From Schauerella fraxinea (GTDB taxonomy: Bacteria > Pseudomonadota > Gammaproteobacteria > Burkholderiales > Burkholderiaceae_B), in the NCBI GenBank assembly GCA_030849945.1, contig JAVDKK010000003.1, forward strand, positions 372,001 through 436,000: a DNA stretch of 64,000 nt. Direction: 5' to 3'. Shown here piece after piece: positions 7,660-16,927 of the stretch (positions are counted from its first letter, which is position 1; every line of letters begins with the position of its first letter). The notes beneath the pieces are model-generated. The model did not search any database. It saw only the letters and a program-made list of their open reading frames with translations, and had not been told where the DNA came from. A program made the translations under genes and the position numbers.

Positions 7660-9051
7660 TCAACGATTCTTCGGCGTGCTGCCCGCGCCCAGATCCCAAT
7701 ACACGCCCGCCATCAATTGCAGCGCTTCACCCAGCAAGGCAGGCGGCAAGTGTTCGTTGGGCGCGTGCTGCGAGCAACCGGGATAGGAGTGCGGCACCCA
7801 CACCGTCTTCAAGCCCAGCACATCGGTAAAGATATCGTTGGGCAACGATCCGCCGAGGTTCGGCAGAATGGCCGGTTTTTTGCCGCTGGTCTTGGCAAGC
7901 GACGCCACCACCCATTGCACCCAGGCGTCGTCGGGATCGATCCGGGTGGCATGAAACATCACCTCGCGCGTGGGGGTGATGCTCACCATCGGAAAGCCCT
8001 GGCGGTCCAGATGGCGGCGCAGGGCCGGCAGGATTTCGTCGGCGTCGATACCCACCACGAAGCGCAACTGGCAACGCGCCCAGGCGCGCGGCGGTATCGC
8101 GTTCACGGGCGTATCCGGATTGCCGGTCTTGTAGGCCAGCACTTCAAACGCGCACCAGCCGAATACGCGCTCGGCAGGCGACAGGCCCGCTTCGCCCCAG
8201 GCCGGTTCGATTTCCGGACCATCTACGCCGCCATCTACTTCACAGTCGGCCAGCGCGCGGCGTACCGATGCCGGCAGTTCTTTCGGCACCCATTCCGGAA
8301 TGCGGATCTGACCGGTCGGCGAGATGATGCTCGCGATGGCGTGCGCCAATTGCGTGCCGGGATTGGAGATCAGCCCGCCCCAGTTACCGGAGTGGTGGCC
8401 GCCGGCTCGTGCTTCGATCGCGAGATCGAAATTGACGCTGCCGCGCGACCCGAGAAATACCGTGGGCCGTTCGGCACTCAGGCGCGGGCCATCCGAGGCG
8501 ATCAACAGATCGGCGCTGAAACGCGCTTTGTGTGCCTCGCACAGTTCGCGCAGGCCCACCGACCCCGTTTCTTCGCCCATCTCGATCAAGTACTTGGCGT
8601 TGAAGCCGAGCTTGCCGCGCGCTTCCAGCACCAGCCGCATCGCTTCCATGTTGATGGTGTGCTGGCCTTTGTTATCCGCAATGCCGCGGCCAAACCACAC
8701 GCCTTCGTGTTCGGTCAGCGCCCACGGTTGGGTGCCCGCTTTCCACTCCGCATCCAGGCCGCGGATGGTGTCACCATGGCCATACCCGAATACGGTGGGC
8801 AGCGCCGGGTCTTCGATGCGTTCGGCATACAGGAAGGGCGCGGCCGCCTTGGGGTGCGTGAGCGTTTCGCACGTGAAACCCATCGCTTCGAAGGCGGGCC
8901 TCATCAGGGTGTCCAGATACTGCGCCAGCACGGGCGCGCGGTCCGGGTTCTGGCTTTCGGTCGGCATCTCGATGCGGGCCGCAAGCGTTTGGCGAAATTC
9001 GCCGGAATCGAAACACTTACGGGCCAGGGCGATGACAGCGTCGCGGGTCAT
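7660..9051 (-). CDS. M20 family metallopeptidase/amidohydrolase
   Basis: A 463-residue cytoplasmic zinc hydrolase of the M20 (ArgE/DapE/CPG2) family. Visible features are the metal-ligand stretch FGYGHGDT, then GRGIADNKGQH with the bridging aspartate, the catalytic glutamate pair MGEETGSVG, a dimerisation domain with HHSGNWGG, and the C-terminal histidine region SYPGCSQHAPNEH. It removes acyl or amino-acid groups from peptides or amides. Its start codon overlaps the stop of the upstream ATPase gene (ATGA), so it ends the six-gene transporter operon and probably processes the imported compound. Confidence 0.93.
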   Translation of the reverse strand: MTRDAVIALARKCFDSGEFRQTLAARIEMPTESQNPDRAPVLAQYLDTLMRPAFEAMGFTCETLTHPKAAAPFLYAERIEDPALPTVFGYGHGDTIRGLDAEWKAGTQPWALTEHEGVWFGRGIADNKGQHTINMEAMRLVLEARGKLGFNAKYLIEMGEETGSVGLRELCEAHKARFSADLLIASDGPRLSAERPTVFLGSRGSVNFDLAIEARAGGHHSGNWGGLISNPGTQLAHAIASIISPTGQIRIPEWVPKELPASVRRALADCEVDGGVDGPEIEPAWGEAGLSPAERVFGWCAFEVLAYKTGNPDTPVNAIPPRAWARCQLRFVVGIDADEILPALRRHLDRQGFPMVSITPTREVMFHATRIDPDDAWVQWVVASLAKTSGKKPAILPNLGGSLPNDIFTDVLGLKTVWVPHSYPGCSQHAPNEHLPPALLGEALQLMAGVYWDLGAGSTPKNR

Positions 9052-10016
9052 GAGGGCAATGTCCTTTCTTCTGCGGGATAGAGGTGGCAGGCGATCAGTC
9101 CGTCGTCACGCTTGACGAGCGGCGGGCGCACTGTGCTGCAGTGGGGCATGGCATCCTTGCAGCGCGGATGAAACGGGCAGCCCGACGGTGGATTGACCGG
9201 GTCGGGAAAGGATAACCCCAGCCCCATATCGGGGATGCCCAATCCGGTTTCTGGCGTGAGCACCGACGCCAGCAGCGCCTGCGTATACGGATGGCGCGGG
9301 TCGCGAAAGAGTTCGGCCGTGACGCCCGATTCCACCACGCGGCCCAGATACATCACCGCCACGTGTGTGGCGATGTGTTCGACCACGGCGAGGTTGTGGC
9401 TGATGAAGACGTAGGTGAGGTTGAACTCGCGACGCAACGCCATCAACAGGTTCATGATCTGCGCCTGCACCGACACATCCAGCGCCGAGGTCGGCTCGTC
9501 GCAGATCACGATCTCGGGGTTCATCACCAGGGCGCGCGCGATGGCCACGCGTTGCCGCTGGCCGCCCGACAATTGACCCGGCGTGTTGTCGGCCAGCCGC
9601 GCGGGCAAACCCACGCGCTCCAGCATGGCGATGGCTTTCTCCTGCTTCGGATTGGGCACGCCATGCACTTCGAGCGGCAACGACACGATCGAGGCGATGC
9701 TGCGACGCGGATTGAGCGACGAGTAGGGATCCTGAAACACCGGTTGCACCCGTCGCGCCATGTCGCGGCGCGACATCGTGGTGATGTCCTGTCCTTCCAA
9801 CACCATGTTGCCGCTCGTGGGGGCGATCAGGCCGAGCAACATGCGCGCGAGGGTCGACTTGCCGCAACCGGATTCGCCCACGATGCCGAGCACCTCGCCA
9901 CGGGCGACGGTGAGGTCCACCCCATTGACGGCGTGCAGCGTACGACGCGGCTTGAACATGCCGGTGTTGATCGAAAAACTGCGGCTCAGTCCGCGGGCTT
10001 CTATCAGTGCGCTCAT
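9048..10016 (-). CDS. Dipeptide/oligopeptide ABC transporter ATPase (DppF-like)
   Basis: A 322-residue nucleotide-binding subunit with Walker A GESGCGKST, signature LSGGQRQR, Walker B IVICDEPTSALD and the C-terminal OppF/DppF extension with cysteines (GCPFHPRCKDAMPHC) found in peptide importers. The start is placed at 10016 (MSALIEARGLSRSF), where it overlaps the previous stop as ATGA; an upstream in-frame start would only add sequence that overlaps the neighbouring gene. It pairs with the DppD-like ATPase to power uptake through the two permeases. Confidence 0.94.
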   Translation of the reverse strand: MSALIEARGLSRSFSINTGMFKPRRTLHAVNGVDLTVARGEVLGIVGESGCGKSTLARMLLGLIAPTSGNMVLEGQDITTMSRRDMARRVQPVFQDPYSSLNPRRSIASIVSLPLEVHGVPNPKQEKAIAMLERVGLPARLADNTPGQLSGGQRQRVAIARALVMNPEIVICDEPTSALDVSVQAQIMNLLMALRREFNLTYVFISHNLAVVEHIATHVAVMYLGRVVESGVTAELFRDPRHPYTQALLASVLTPETGLGIPDMGLGLSFPDPVNPPSGCPFHPRCKDAMPHCSTVRPPLVKRDDGLIACHLYPAEERTLPS

Positions 10017-11047
10017 GCGAACACTCCGTCCTCGGTTTTGATGCAGCGCCATTGCTGGCCTTGCGGGGTGCGGCGCACGGGAATGTCGCCCGCGCATCGG
10101 GGCTGCGCGTAGCGGCAGCGGTCGCGAAAGGCGCAGCCTTTCAAATCGCCCACCAATGACGGCACCACACCGGGAATCGTGCCGAGTTCGCCGCCGGGCA
10201 ACGTGCGGCCGGGAACAGGGATACAGGCCATCAAGCCTTCGGTGTAGGGATGCATGGGCTGCGCGAAAATCTCATGCACCGGGCCTTCCTCGACGATCTG
10301 GCCGGCATACATCACCGCCACATTCTTGGCGATGCGCGCCACCACGCCCAGGTCGTGCGTGATGAGCACCATGGCAATGCCGAGCTCGGCCTGCAGGTCG
10401 GCCAGCAACCGCAGGATCTGCGCTTGAATCGTCACGTCCAGCGCCGTGCTGGGTTCATCGGCAATCAGCAGTTCAGGACCGCACATCAACGACATCGCAA
10501 TCATCACGCGCTGGCGCAATCCGCCCGAGAGCTGATGCGGATACTGGCCCAGACGTTGGCCCGCCGATGCGATGCCGACTTTCTCGAGCAGCTCGATGGC
10601 GCGGTCGCGCGCCTGCGCTTTGGAGGCGCGGCGATGATAGATGTAGTGTTCCATCAACTGCTCGCCGATGGTGTAAGCCGGATTGAGCGCCGTCATCGGC
10701 TCTTGGAAAATCATCGCCATCTTGTTGCCGCGAAGATTATTGATCCGGTTGCGTCCTGCCCGGCTCAAATCTTCACCCAACATCGACAGCGTGGTCGCGC
10801 TGCGTTTTGCGGCTTTCGGCAGCAAACCCATGATGGCGAGCGACGTCATCGATTTGCCGCAACCCGACTCGCCCACCAGACACAAGGTTTCACCGCGGCG
10901 CACGGTGAACGAAATGTCACGCACGGCATGCAGGGGGCCGCGCGCGGTGGCGATGTCGACATGCAAGCCTTGCACGTCCAGCACGATATCGTTGACGACG
11001 GCCGTGGCATTGGCGAAAGGGGCGTCGAGCACAGTGGTGGTTGGCAT
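10013..11047 (-). CDS. Dipeptide/oligopeptide ABC transporter ATPase (DppD-like)
   Basis: A 344-residue ATPase with Walker A GESGCGKSM, signature LSGGLRQR, Walker B LLIADEPSTALD and the oligopeptide C-terminal domain ending in a cysteine cluster (GCAFRDRCRYAQPRC) that may carry an iron-sulfur site as in other DppD proteins. It lies 4 bases after the DppC-like permease gene and overlaps the DppF-like gene, which indicates translational coupling. Confidence 0.94.
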   Translation of the reverse strand: MPTTTVLDAPFANATAVVNDIVLDVQGLHVDIATARGPLHAVRDISFTVRRGETLCLVGESGCGKSMTSLAIMGLLPKAAKRSATTLSMLGEDLSRAGRNRINNLRGNKMAMIFQEPMTALNPAYTIGEQLMEHYIYHRRASKAQARDRAIELLEKVGIASAGQRLGQYPHQLSGGLRQRVMIAMSLMCGPELLIADEPSTALDVTIQAQILRLLADLQAELGIAMVLITHDLGVVARIAKNVAVMYAGQIVEEGPVHEIFAQPMHPYTEGLMACIPVPGRTLPGGELGTIPGVVPSLVGDLKGCAFRDRCRYAQPRCAGDIPVRRTPQGQQWRCIKTEDGVFA

Positions 11048-11051
11048 CGCG

Positions 11052-12029
11052 TCAGCCCCTTTCTTCAGGCGTGAGGAACTGGTGCAGCCCGTCGCCCGCC
11101 AAATTGATTGCGAAGATCAAGAGTGCGAGTGCCGAGCCGGGAATTGAGATCAACCAGAACGAGAAAAACATATACGCCTTGGCCTCGGAAATCATCAGCC
11201 CCCACGAGGGCAGCGGCGGTTGCACGCCCAGGCCAAGAAACGAGAGGGAGGCTTCCAGCAGAATCGCGCTGGCGGCTTCAAGGGTGGCGATCACGATCAA
11301 ATGCGGCACAACGTTGGGCAGCACTTCGCCGCGCACGATGCGCCACGTCGAGGCGCCCGCCGCCTGTGCGGCGGCCACGTACTCGAGCGAGCGCACCTGC
11401 TGCGTCGCGCTGCGCATCACGACCGCGAACCGGTCCCATTTCAGCAGTCCGAGCACGAGGATCACCACCCACAACGAGCCGCCGACAATGGCGACCGTGG
11501 CGAGCGCCACCAGGATCACGGGCATCGAAAGCCGCGTGGTCACGAGAAACGACACGACCATGTCGACCCGGCCGCCGAAGTAGCCGGCCGCCATGCCCAT
11601 GACTGTGCCGATGATCCCCGAGATCAGCGCCACGCTCACACCGATCAACAGCGAGATGCGCGCACCGTAGAAGATGCGCGACAGATAATCGCGGCCCAAT
11701 TGATCGGTGCCCAGCGGATGCAACCACGAGCCTTTCGGATACCAGACGGGCGGGATGGTGCGATTGGCAAGATTCTGCACATAGGGATCGTGCGGCGAGA
11801 TCCACGGTGCGAGCAGGGCGATCAGCAGGATCAGCACCAGGATGCCGCCGCCGGTAAAGAGCGCCTTGTTGCGCCAGATCCGGCTGGCGAGCGATCGGCG
11901 CGCGCCGCGGCCGGCACCGGGTGGCGGGCTTGCGGGCGGGCCATCGGCGATCGCCGCACCCGTGAGGGTCTGAGCCGATTGCGCGGCGGGCAACCCGGGC
12001 GCGATGGAGGAAGGCGTGGTCAGCGACAT
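11052..12029 (-). CDS. Peptide ABC transporter permease (DppC-like)
   Basis: A 325-residue inner-membrane permease. A proline-rich N-terminal tail is followed by a first membrane helix (ALFTGGGILVLILLIALLAPW), the periplasmic motif HPLGTDQLGRDYLSR typical of DppC/OppC, about five further helices and the EAA loop EYVAAAQAAGAS. The start at 12029 (MSLTTPSS) follows the DppB stop by two bases. It forms the channel with the DppB-like protein. Confidence 0.93.
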   Translation of the reverse strand: MSLTTPSSIAPGLPAAQSAQTLTGAAIADGPPASPPPGAGRGARRSLASRIWRNKALFTGGGILVLILLIALLAPWISPHDPYVQNLANRTIPPVWYPKGSWLHPLGTDQLGRDYLSRIFYGARISLLIGVSVALISGIIGTVMGMAAGYFGGRVDMVVSFLVTTRLSMPVILVALATVAIVGGSLWVVILVLGLLKWDRFAVVMRSATQQVRSLEYVAAAQAAGASTWRIVRGEVLPNVVPHLIVIATLEAASAILLEASLSFLGLGVQPPLPSWGLMISEAKAYMFFSFWLISIPGSALALLIFAINLAGDGLHQFLTPEERG

Positions 12030-12031
12030 GA

Positions 12032-12949
12032 TCAGGACACCCGGATGCGTGGATCGAGCCACGCGTTGGCAATATCGGACGCAAGCGTCAACAGCACATA
12101 GAGCACCGAGAGCAGCAGCACGATCAACTGCATCACCGGGTAGTCTTTGTAGGTGATGCTTTGATAAGCGAGGTAGCCCAGGCCGTCGAGCGCGAAGATC
12201 GTTTCGATCACCACCGAGCCGCCGAGCAAATAACCCAGCTGCACGGCGGCCAGGGCGACCACCGGCACAATGGCGTTGCGCAACGCGTGCTTGAAGATCA
12301 CCGTGTGTGCAGGCAACCCTTTGGCGCGTGCGGTACGGATGTAGTCGGCACTCAGTACCTCGATCATGCCGGCACGGATGAGCCGCATGAAGGCGGGCGC
12401 AATGTAGTAGCCCAGCGCGATGGCGGGCATCACGAAGTGCTGCCAGGTGCCGCTTCCCGATACGGGCAGCATGCGCAGGCTGATCGAAAACAGCATGATC
12501 AACAGCAGCGCGAAAAAGAAGTTCGGCAGGGCTTGGCCCAGCACCGCGATGGCCAGACAGAAACGATCGATGATGCTGCCTTTGTACAACGCGGCCAGCA
12601 CGCCCAGCGGAATCGATACGGCCAGTGCCACGCCGAGTGCGGCCATGCCCAGCAGCAGGGTGGTGCGCAGCTTATCGAAGATCAGCGGGCCCACCGGCGT
12701 CTTGAAATACACCGACATACCGAAGTCGCCTTGCATGATCTTCCACAGCCAATCGGCGTACTGGACGACGATGGGCCGGTCCAGGCCGTAGGTCTTCCGG
12801 ATCATTTCGATATCGGCCTGACGCGCGCCTTCTCCGGCCAGCGCCAATGCCGGATCGCCCGACAGGTGCAGCAGCAGAAAGGCCAGAATGGATACGGTCA
12901 ACGCCACCAGGATGGCCAGTCCCAGGCGTTTGGTCATGAACGCTAGCAT
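12032..12949 (-). CDS. Peptide ABC transporter permease (DppB-like)
   Basis: A 305-residue six-helix permease of the DppB/OppB type. It has an N-terminal helix (LGLAILVALTVSILAFLLLHL), the family motif GDPALALAG, a periplasmic loop with YGLDRPIVVQY, and the EAA loop DYIRTARAKGLP that contacts the ATPases. It is second in the operon after the binding-protein gene, with a 66-base gap. Confidence 0.94.
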   Translation of the reverse strand: MLAFMTKRLGLAILVALTVSILAFLLLHLSGDPALALAGEGARQADIEMIRKTYGLDRPIVVQYADWLWKIMQGDFGMSVYFKTPVGPLIFDKLRTTLLLGMAALGVALAVSIPLGVLAALYKGSIIDRFCLAIAVLGQALPNFFFALLLIMLFSISLRMLPVSGSGTWQHFVMPAIALGYYIAPAFMRLIRAGMIEVLSADYIRTARAKGLPAHTVIFKHALRNAIVPVVALAAVQLGYLLGGSVVIETIFALDGLGYLAYQSITYKDYPVMQLIVLLLSVLYVLLTLASDIANAWLDPRIRVS

Positions 12950-13015
12950 CGGTGCTTCGCCTTCTCGGTGCGTGCCGCGCGAGCCCTTGATGCGGGCCTC
13001 GCGCGGCGGGGAAAC

Positions 13016-14623
13016 TTACTTCCAGCTCATGTCCCAGAAGCGCACGAGCTCATCGGGATAAGCCTTGAACGACACTTCATTATTGGCCACGTAGTACACC
13101 GGCAACGACCACAGCGGTATGGCGTACGCACGTTCGGCGATGATGCCGAGCGCTTCCTTGTAGACCGCCTTGCGGGCTTCGGGATCGATGGTGCGGTCGC
13201 CCTTGTCCAGCAGGTCGCGCACTTTCGGATCGCGAGTGATGTCGTCACCGCCGAAGCCGAAATACACCGGGATCGAAGCCGAGGCATCGTTCACCAGGTT
13301 CGAGCCCCAGGTCTGGTGCGTGAGCGCCGATTTGTTGGCCCGCGTCATGTCGCGCATCGCGGCGTACTGCAGGAAATTGAGCTTGGCCTTGATGCCCACG
13401 GCCTGCAGATAGTTGATGATGGCTTCAGTCTGGTTGCGCTCGCGGTAGGCGGCCAGATCGATCTCGAAGCCATTGGGATAGCCCGCTTCGGCCAGCAGTT
13501 TTTTCGACAAGGCCGGATCGTATTTGTAGACGGTTGCCCCATCCTGCGTGCAGCCGACCTGCGAGGGCGTGCAGATGGTATTGAGGAGCTCGGCACCGTC
13601 GCCCACGATGTTCTTGATGATGGCGTCGCGGTCGATGGCGTGCGCGATCGCACGGCGTACGCGCTCGTCCTTGAGTTGCGGTGCCGGCGTGCCGTCCATG
13701 ATGTTCATTTGCATGAACACGATGCGCATGGTGTTGCCGCTGAGCACTTGCAGATTGGGCATGCCCTTCAACTGCTCGGCCTGATCCTTGGGCACGTGCA
13801 TGATGAAGTCTTCGCCGCCCGAGATCACTTCAGCCATCTGCGTCTGGCGGTCGGGGATGAAGCGCACGACGACTTTGCCGATGGTGGGCTGGCGCTTGGG
13901 CGAGTCTTTGAAGTAGTCGGCGTTGCGTTCCATCGTGATGGATTTGCCCGGCAGATACTCCACCACCTTGTACGGCCCCGTGCCCACCGGCTTGGCGTTC
14001 ATGCCTTGCGGACCCACTTCGGCGTAGTACTTGGCGGGGTGGATGGCCACGGTGGTCGACAGATACTCTTTGGCCGCCGGAAACGGCTCCTTGCTGATGA
14101 TGCGCACTTTGTACTGATCGATCTTTTCGACCTTGTCGATCCAGCGCACGTTCTGCTGCGTGACGGCCTTGTTTTTCGGGTCGGCCACGAAGTTGAGGGT
14201 GTACACCACCGAGTCGGCGTCGAAGATCTCGCCGTTGTGGAACTTCACGCCCTGACGCAATTCGAGTTCGAGGGTTTTGTCGTCGACCTGCGTCCAGCTT
14301 TTTGCCAGCTGACCCTTGTACTCATTGGTCAGCGGATCGCGATACAGCAGCGTATCCCACACGTTGGCGGCGATGATGACGCCCACGCGCACATTGTTGA
14401 AATACGGATCCACGCTTTCGGGCGCCTGATCGTAGGCCATGCGCAGCGTGTCGTTTTTCTTCGCGGCAAAGGCGTGGCCGGCCGAGAACATCAGGCCGGC
14501 CGCCAGCAAGGCTGCCGTCATGAGCTTGAACGGCAAGCCGCGCCCGGTCATCAGGGTTGAAACAGTGGGAACAGGCCTGCGCGGGGACGACGACGATGCT
14601 GCGTTAAAGCGACGTTCAGCCAT
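13016..14623 (-). CDS. ABC transporter substrate-binding protein (SBP_bac_5, peptide type)
   Basis: A 535-residue periplasmic binding protein of the DppA/OppA family, with DTLRMAYDQAPESVDPYFNN at the mature N-terminus, the signature LTNEYKGQLAKSWTQVDDKT and VRRAIAHAIDRDAI. The annotated ATG at 14623 gives a 33-residue stretch before the hydrophobic core of the signal peptide (LMTAALLAAGLMFSAGHAFA). Translation from the in-frame ATG at 14551 would give a more normal signal peptide. It is the first gene of the importer operon and sets the ligand, probably a peptide or peptide-like amide. Confidence 0.93.
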   Translation of the reverse strand: MAERRFNAASSSSPRRPVPTVSTLMTGRGLPFKLMTAALLAAGLMFSAGHAFAAKKNDTLRMAYDQAPESVDPYFNNVRVGVIIAANVWDTLLYRDPLTNEYKGQLAKSWTQVDDKTLELELRQGVKFHNGEIFDADSVVYTLNFVADPKNKAVTQQNVRWIDKVEKIDQYKVRIISKEPFPAAKEYLSTTVAIHPAKYYAEVGPQGMNAKPVGTGPYKVVEYLPGKSITMERNADYFKDSPKRQPTIGKVVVRFIPDRQTQMAEVISGGEDFIMHVPKDQAEQLKGMPNLQVLSGNTMRIVFMQMNIMDGTPAPQLKDERVRRAIAHAIDRDAIIKNIVGDGAELLNTICTPSQVGCTQDGATVYKYDPALSKKLLAEAGYPNGFEIDLAAYRERNQTEAIINYLQAVGIKAKLNFLQYAAMRDMTRANKSALTHQTWGSNLVNDASASIPVYFGFGGDDITRDPKVRDLLDKGDRTIDPEARKAVYKEALGIIAERAYAIPLWSLPVYYVANNEVSFKAYPDELVRFWDMSWK

Positions 14624-14710
14624 GATATGGCTCCTCTGTACCGATACGGTGTTGGGGGCGGGAAGTGCCGAAAACGAATGCTGCAGTGAAAATCGTTAAT
14701 GCTTGAAAAG

Positions 14711-15424
14711 CTAGTTCGTACCCGTGGCGAGGGGCGCTTGCGCGCGCATGGCCTCGATCGCGGCGGTGCATTTGCGTTGCAGGTGTGCGTGCATGATGGC
14801 GGCCAATCGCACGCCATCGCGCGCGGTCAAGGCCTCGACCATGTCGATGTGTTCGCGCATCGCTTGGTCCCACTTCTCGCGGTTTTCGTTGGAATGGAAG
14901 CGCAGGTTTTGAATGCGCAGGTTGAGCGTGTCGTACAACTGGCCCAGCAACGCGTTGTGGCTGGCTTGCTTGAGCAGGTTGTGGATGCCGCTGTTGGCCT
15001 TGTAGTAGGCCGGCAGATCCTGGCGCGCGTGGCTCGCCATCATCTCGAAGGTGAGCGCGCGGATCTCCGCGATCTCGGCATCGGTGGCGCGCTCGCAGGC
15101 GGCTTTGCCCGCCAGCGCTTCCAGCGCGCCGATCACCTCGAAACTTTCGCGGATGTCCTGCTCTGACATCGCGATGACTTGCGCGCCCCGATTGGGTTCG
15201 ATGTGCACCAGACCTTGCGCGGCAAGCAATCTGAACGCTTCGCGCAACGGCGTGCGCGACACACCGAGCACATCGCAGAGTTCGCGTTCGTTCAAGCGGG
15301 CGGCGGGCGCCAATTGACCTTCCGTAATCATCTGGCGCAACTGCGCCGCCACGGTCGACGGCAGGGTTCTGCTGTCGGTCGAGACGGAGCTGGGTGCAGC
15401 GGCGGATGTGGGAATAGCGCTCAT
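14711..15424 (-). CDS. GntR-family transcriptional regulator, FCD (FadR) subfamily
   Basis: A 237-residue repressor. The N-terminal winged helix (LNERELCDVLGVSRTPLREA, then FRLLAAQGLVHIEPNRGAQV) is followed by an all-helical FCD ligand domain carrying the conserved metal-binding histidines (HNLLKQASHN, EHIDMVEAL). It lies 88 bases upstream of the transporter operon on the same strand and diverges from the aminotransferase. A GTATAC-centred site overlaps its own start and another lies before the aminotransferase. Autoregulation and control of both transcription units is therefore likely. Confidence 0.93.
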   Translation of the reverse strand: MSAIPTSAAAPSSVSTDSRTLPSTVAAQLRQMITEGQLAPAARLNERELCDVLGVSRTPLREAFRLLAAQGLVHIEPNRGAQVIAMSEQDIRESFEVIGALEALAGKAACERATDAEIAEIRALTFEMMASHARQDLPAYYKANSGIHNLLKQASHNALLGQLYDTLNLRIQNLRFHSNENREKWDQAMREHIDMVEALTARDGVRLAAIMHAHLQRKCTAAIEAMRAQAPLATGTN

Positions 15425-15435
15425 TGGTATACAAA
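15424..15435. promoter_or_regulatory. GntR operator copy 1 (GTATAC-centred)
   Basis: TTGGTATACAAA is centred on GTATAC immediately upstream of the gntR start codon. It matches the second copy at 15610-15619 at nine of ten core positions. FCD regulators commonly bind TTGTATACAA-type palindromes. Confidence 0.6.
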
Positions 15436-15609
15436 ATCTGGACTGCGTTGGAGCACTATATGTCAGACCTTTCTGAATGGATTGATGGGGAATACCCTAA
15501 ATTCTCAGCGTAAAAACAATAGGATAGAGTCCTGTCACGCAGAGATCTTCGTCTTCAACGTTCAGATCGTCCGATCGGGTCGTGCGCGCTTTGGTATGCC
15601 AGTGCAACG

Positions 15610-15619
15610 TTGTATACAA
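15610..15619. promoter_or_regulatory. GntR operator copy 2 (TTGTATACAA)
   Basis: A perfect 10-bp palindrome TTGTATACAA lies 20 bases upstream of the aminotransferase start. It shares its core with the site over the gntR start, so the divergent promoters are probably controlled together. The rest of the 15425-15639 spacer has no gene. Confidence 0.65.
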
Positions 15620-15639
15620 ATAATGTTTGGAGACCATGC

Positions 15640-16815
15640 ATGCTTGCCCTCAATGCCCATCCGTCGGGACGCCACTTTCTGCAGATTCCGGGTCCTACCA
15701 ATGTGCCCGATCGCGTGCTGCGCGCCATCGATCAGGCCACCATCGATCATCGCGGCCCGCAGTTCGGCGAGTTGGGGCGGGCGGTATTGCAGGGGATGAA
15801 GGCCATCTTCAAAACCGAAGCGGATGTGGTGATCTATCCCGCCTCCGGCACCGGCGCCTGGGAAGCGGCACTGGTCAACACATTGAGCGCGGGCGACCGC
15901 GTGTTGATGGTCGAAACCGGCCACTTTGCTGCGCTTTGGAAACGCCTCGCCGAACGGCTCGGGCTAGTGGTGACGTTTGTGCCGGGCGACTGGCGCCATG
16001 GTGTGGATCCGCGCGTGATCGAGCAGCACTTGCGGGACGATGCCGCACACAGCATCAAAGCCGTATGCGTGGTGCATAACGAAACGGCCACGGGCGTCAC
16101 CAGCGACATCGCTGCGGTGCGCATCGCCATCGACGCCGCGGCGCATCCTGCATTGCTGTTGGTCGATACGATTTCGTCGTTGGGGTCCGTCGATTACGCG
16201 CATGACGCGTGGGGTGTTGACGTCACCGTGGCGGGTTCGCAGAAAGGCTTGATGCTGCCGCCGGGCTTGTCGTTCAACGCCATCAGCGCCCGCGCGCTGG
16301 CCGCTAGCGAGCACGCCTCATTGCCGCGCGCGTATTGGGACTGGCGCGACATGCTCGCGGTCAATCCGTCCGGTTATTTTCCGTACACGCCCGCCACCAA
16401 TCTGCTTTACGGGCTGCATGAGGCATTGGCCATGTTGCAGGCCGAAGGGCTGGATCGCGTGTTTGCACGGCATCTGCGTCATGCTGAAGCCACACGCCGC
16501 GCCGTGCAGGCGTGGGGGCTCGAGATTCTGTGCCTGGACCCCGCGCGCTACAGCCCCGCGCTGACCGCCGTGCTGATGCCTGGTGGGGCCGGCGCCGACG
16601 CCTTTCGCAAGGTGGTGCTCGAGCGTTTCAACATGTCGTTGGGACAAGGGCTGGGCAAGATGTCGGACAAGATCTTTCGCATCGGCCACCTGGGCGACTT
16701 CAACGACCTCACGCTGTGCGGCACGTTGGCCGGCGTGGAGATGGGGCTGGTTGCCGCGGGCGTGCCGCACCGGAGCGGTGGGGTGCAGGCGGCCATGGAA
16801 TATCTGGCGGCTTAG
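15640..16815 (+). CDS. Class V aminotransferase (serine/alanine-glyoxylate type)
   Basis: A 391-residue PLP enzyme. The N-terminal signature HFLQIPGPTNVPDRVLRAI and TIDHRGPQFGEL is that of alanine- and serine-glyoxylate or purine-catabolism aminotransferases. The substrate-domain motif YPASGTGAWEA binds the phosphate, and the PLP lysine lies in TVAGSQKGLMLPPG. The ATG at 15640 has GGAG eight bases upstream, so it is preferred over the ATG at 15610 that overlaps the operator. It probably transfers the amino group of an amino acid released by the importer and M20 hydrolase, perhaps with glyoxylate as acceptor. Confidence 0.92.
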   Translation: MLALNAHPSGRHFLQIPGPTNVPDRVLRAIDQATIDHRGPQFGELGRAVLQGMKAIFKTEADVVIYPASGTGAWEAALVNTLSAGDRVLMVETGHFAALWKRLAERLGLVVTFVPGDWRHGVDPRVIEQHLRDDAAHSIKAVCVVHNETATGVTSDIAAVRIAIDAAAHPALLLVDTISSLGSVDYAHDAWGVDVTVAGSQKGLMLPPGLSFNAISARALAASEHASLPRAYWDWRDMLAVNPSGYFPYTPATNLLYGLHEALAMLQAEGLDRVFARHLRHAEATRRAVQAWGLEILCLDPARYSPALTAVLMPGGAGADAFRKVVLERFNMSLGQGLGKMSDKIFRIGHLGDFNDLTLCGTLAGVEMGLVAAGVPHRSGGVQAAMEYLAA

Positions 16816-16927
16816 ACCAGCGATCAGCAGACCACGATTAGCAGCAATCCGATCTCAGACAGCCACTATCAGCGGTCGAGAAAATATCGGCCAATCATTC
16901 CAGTTCAATACAAGGACAAGGCTTTCG

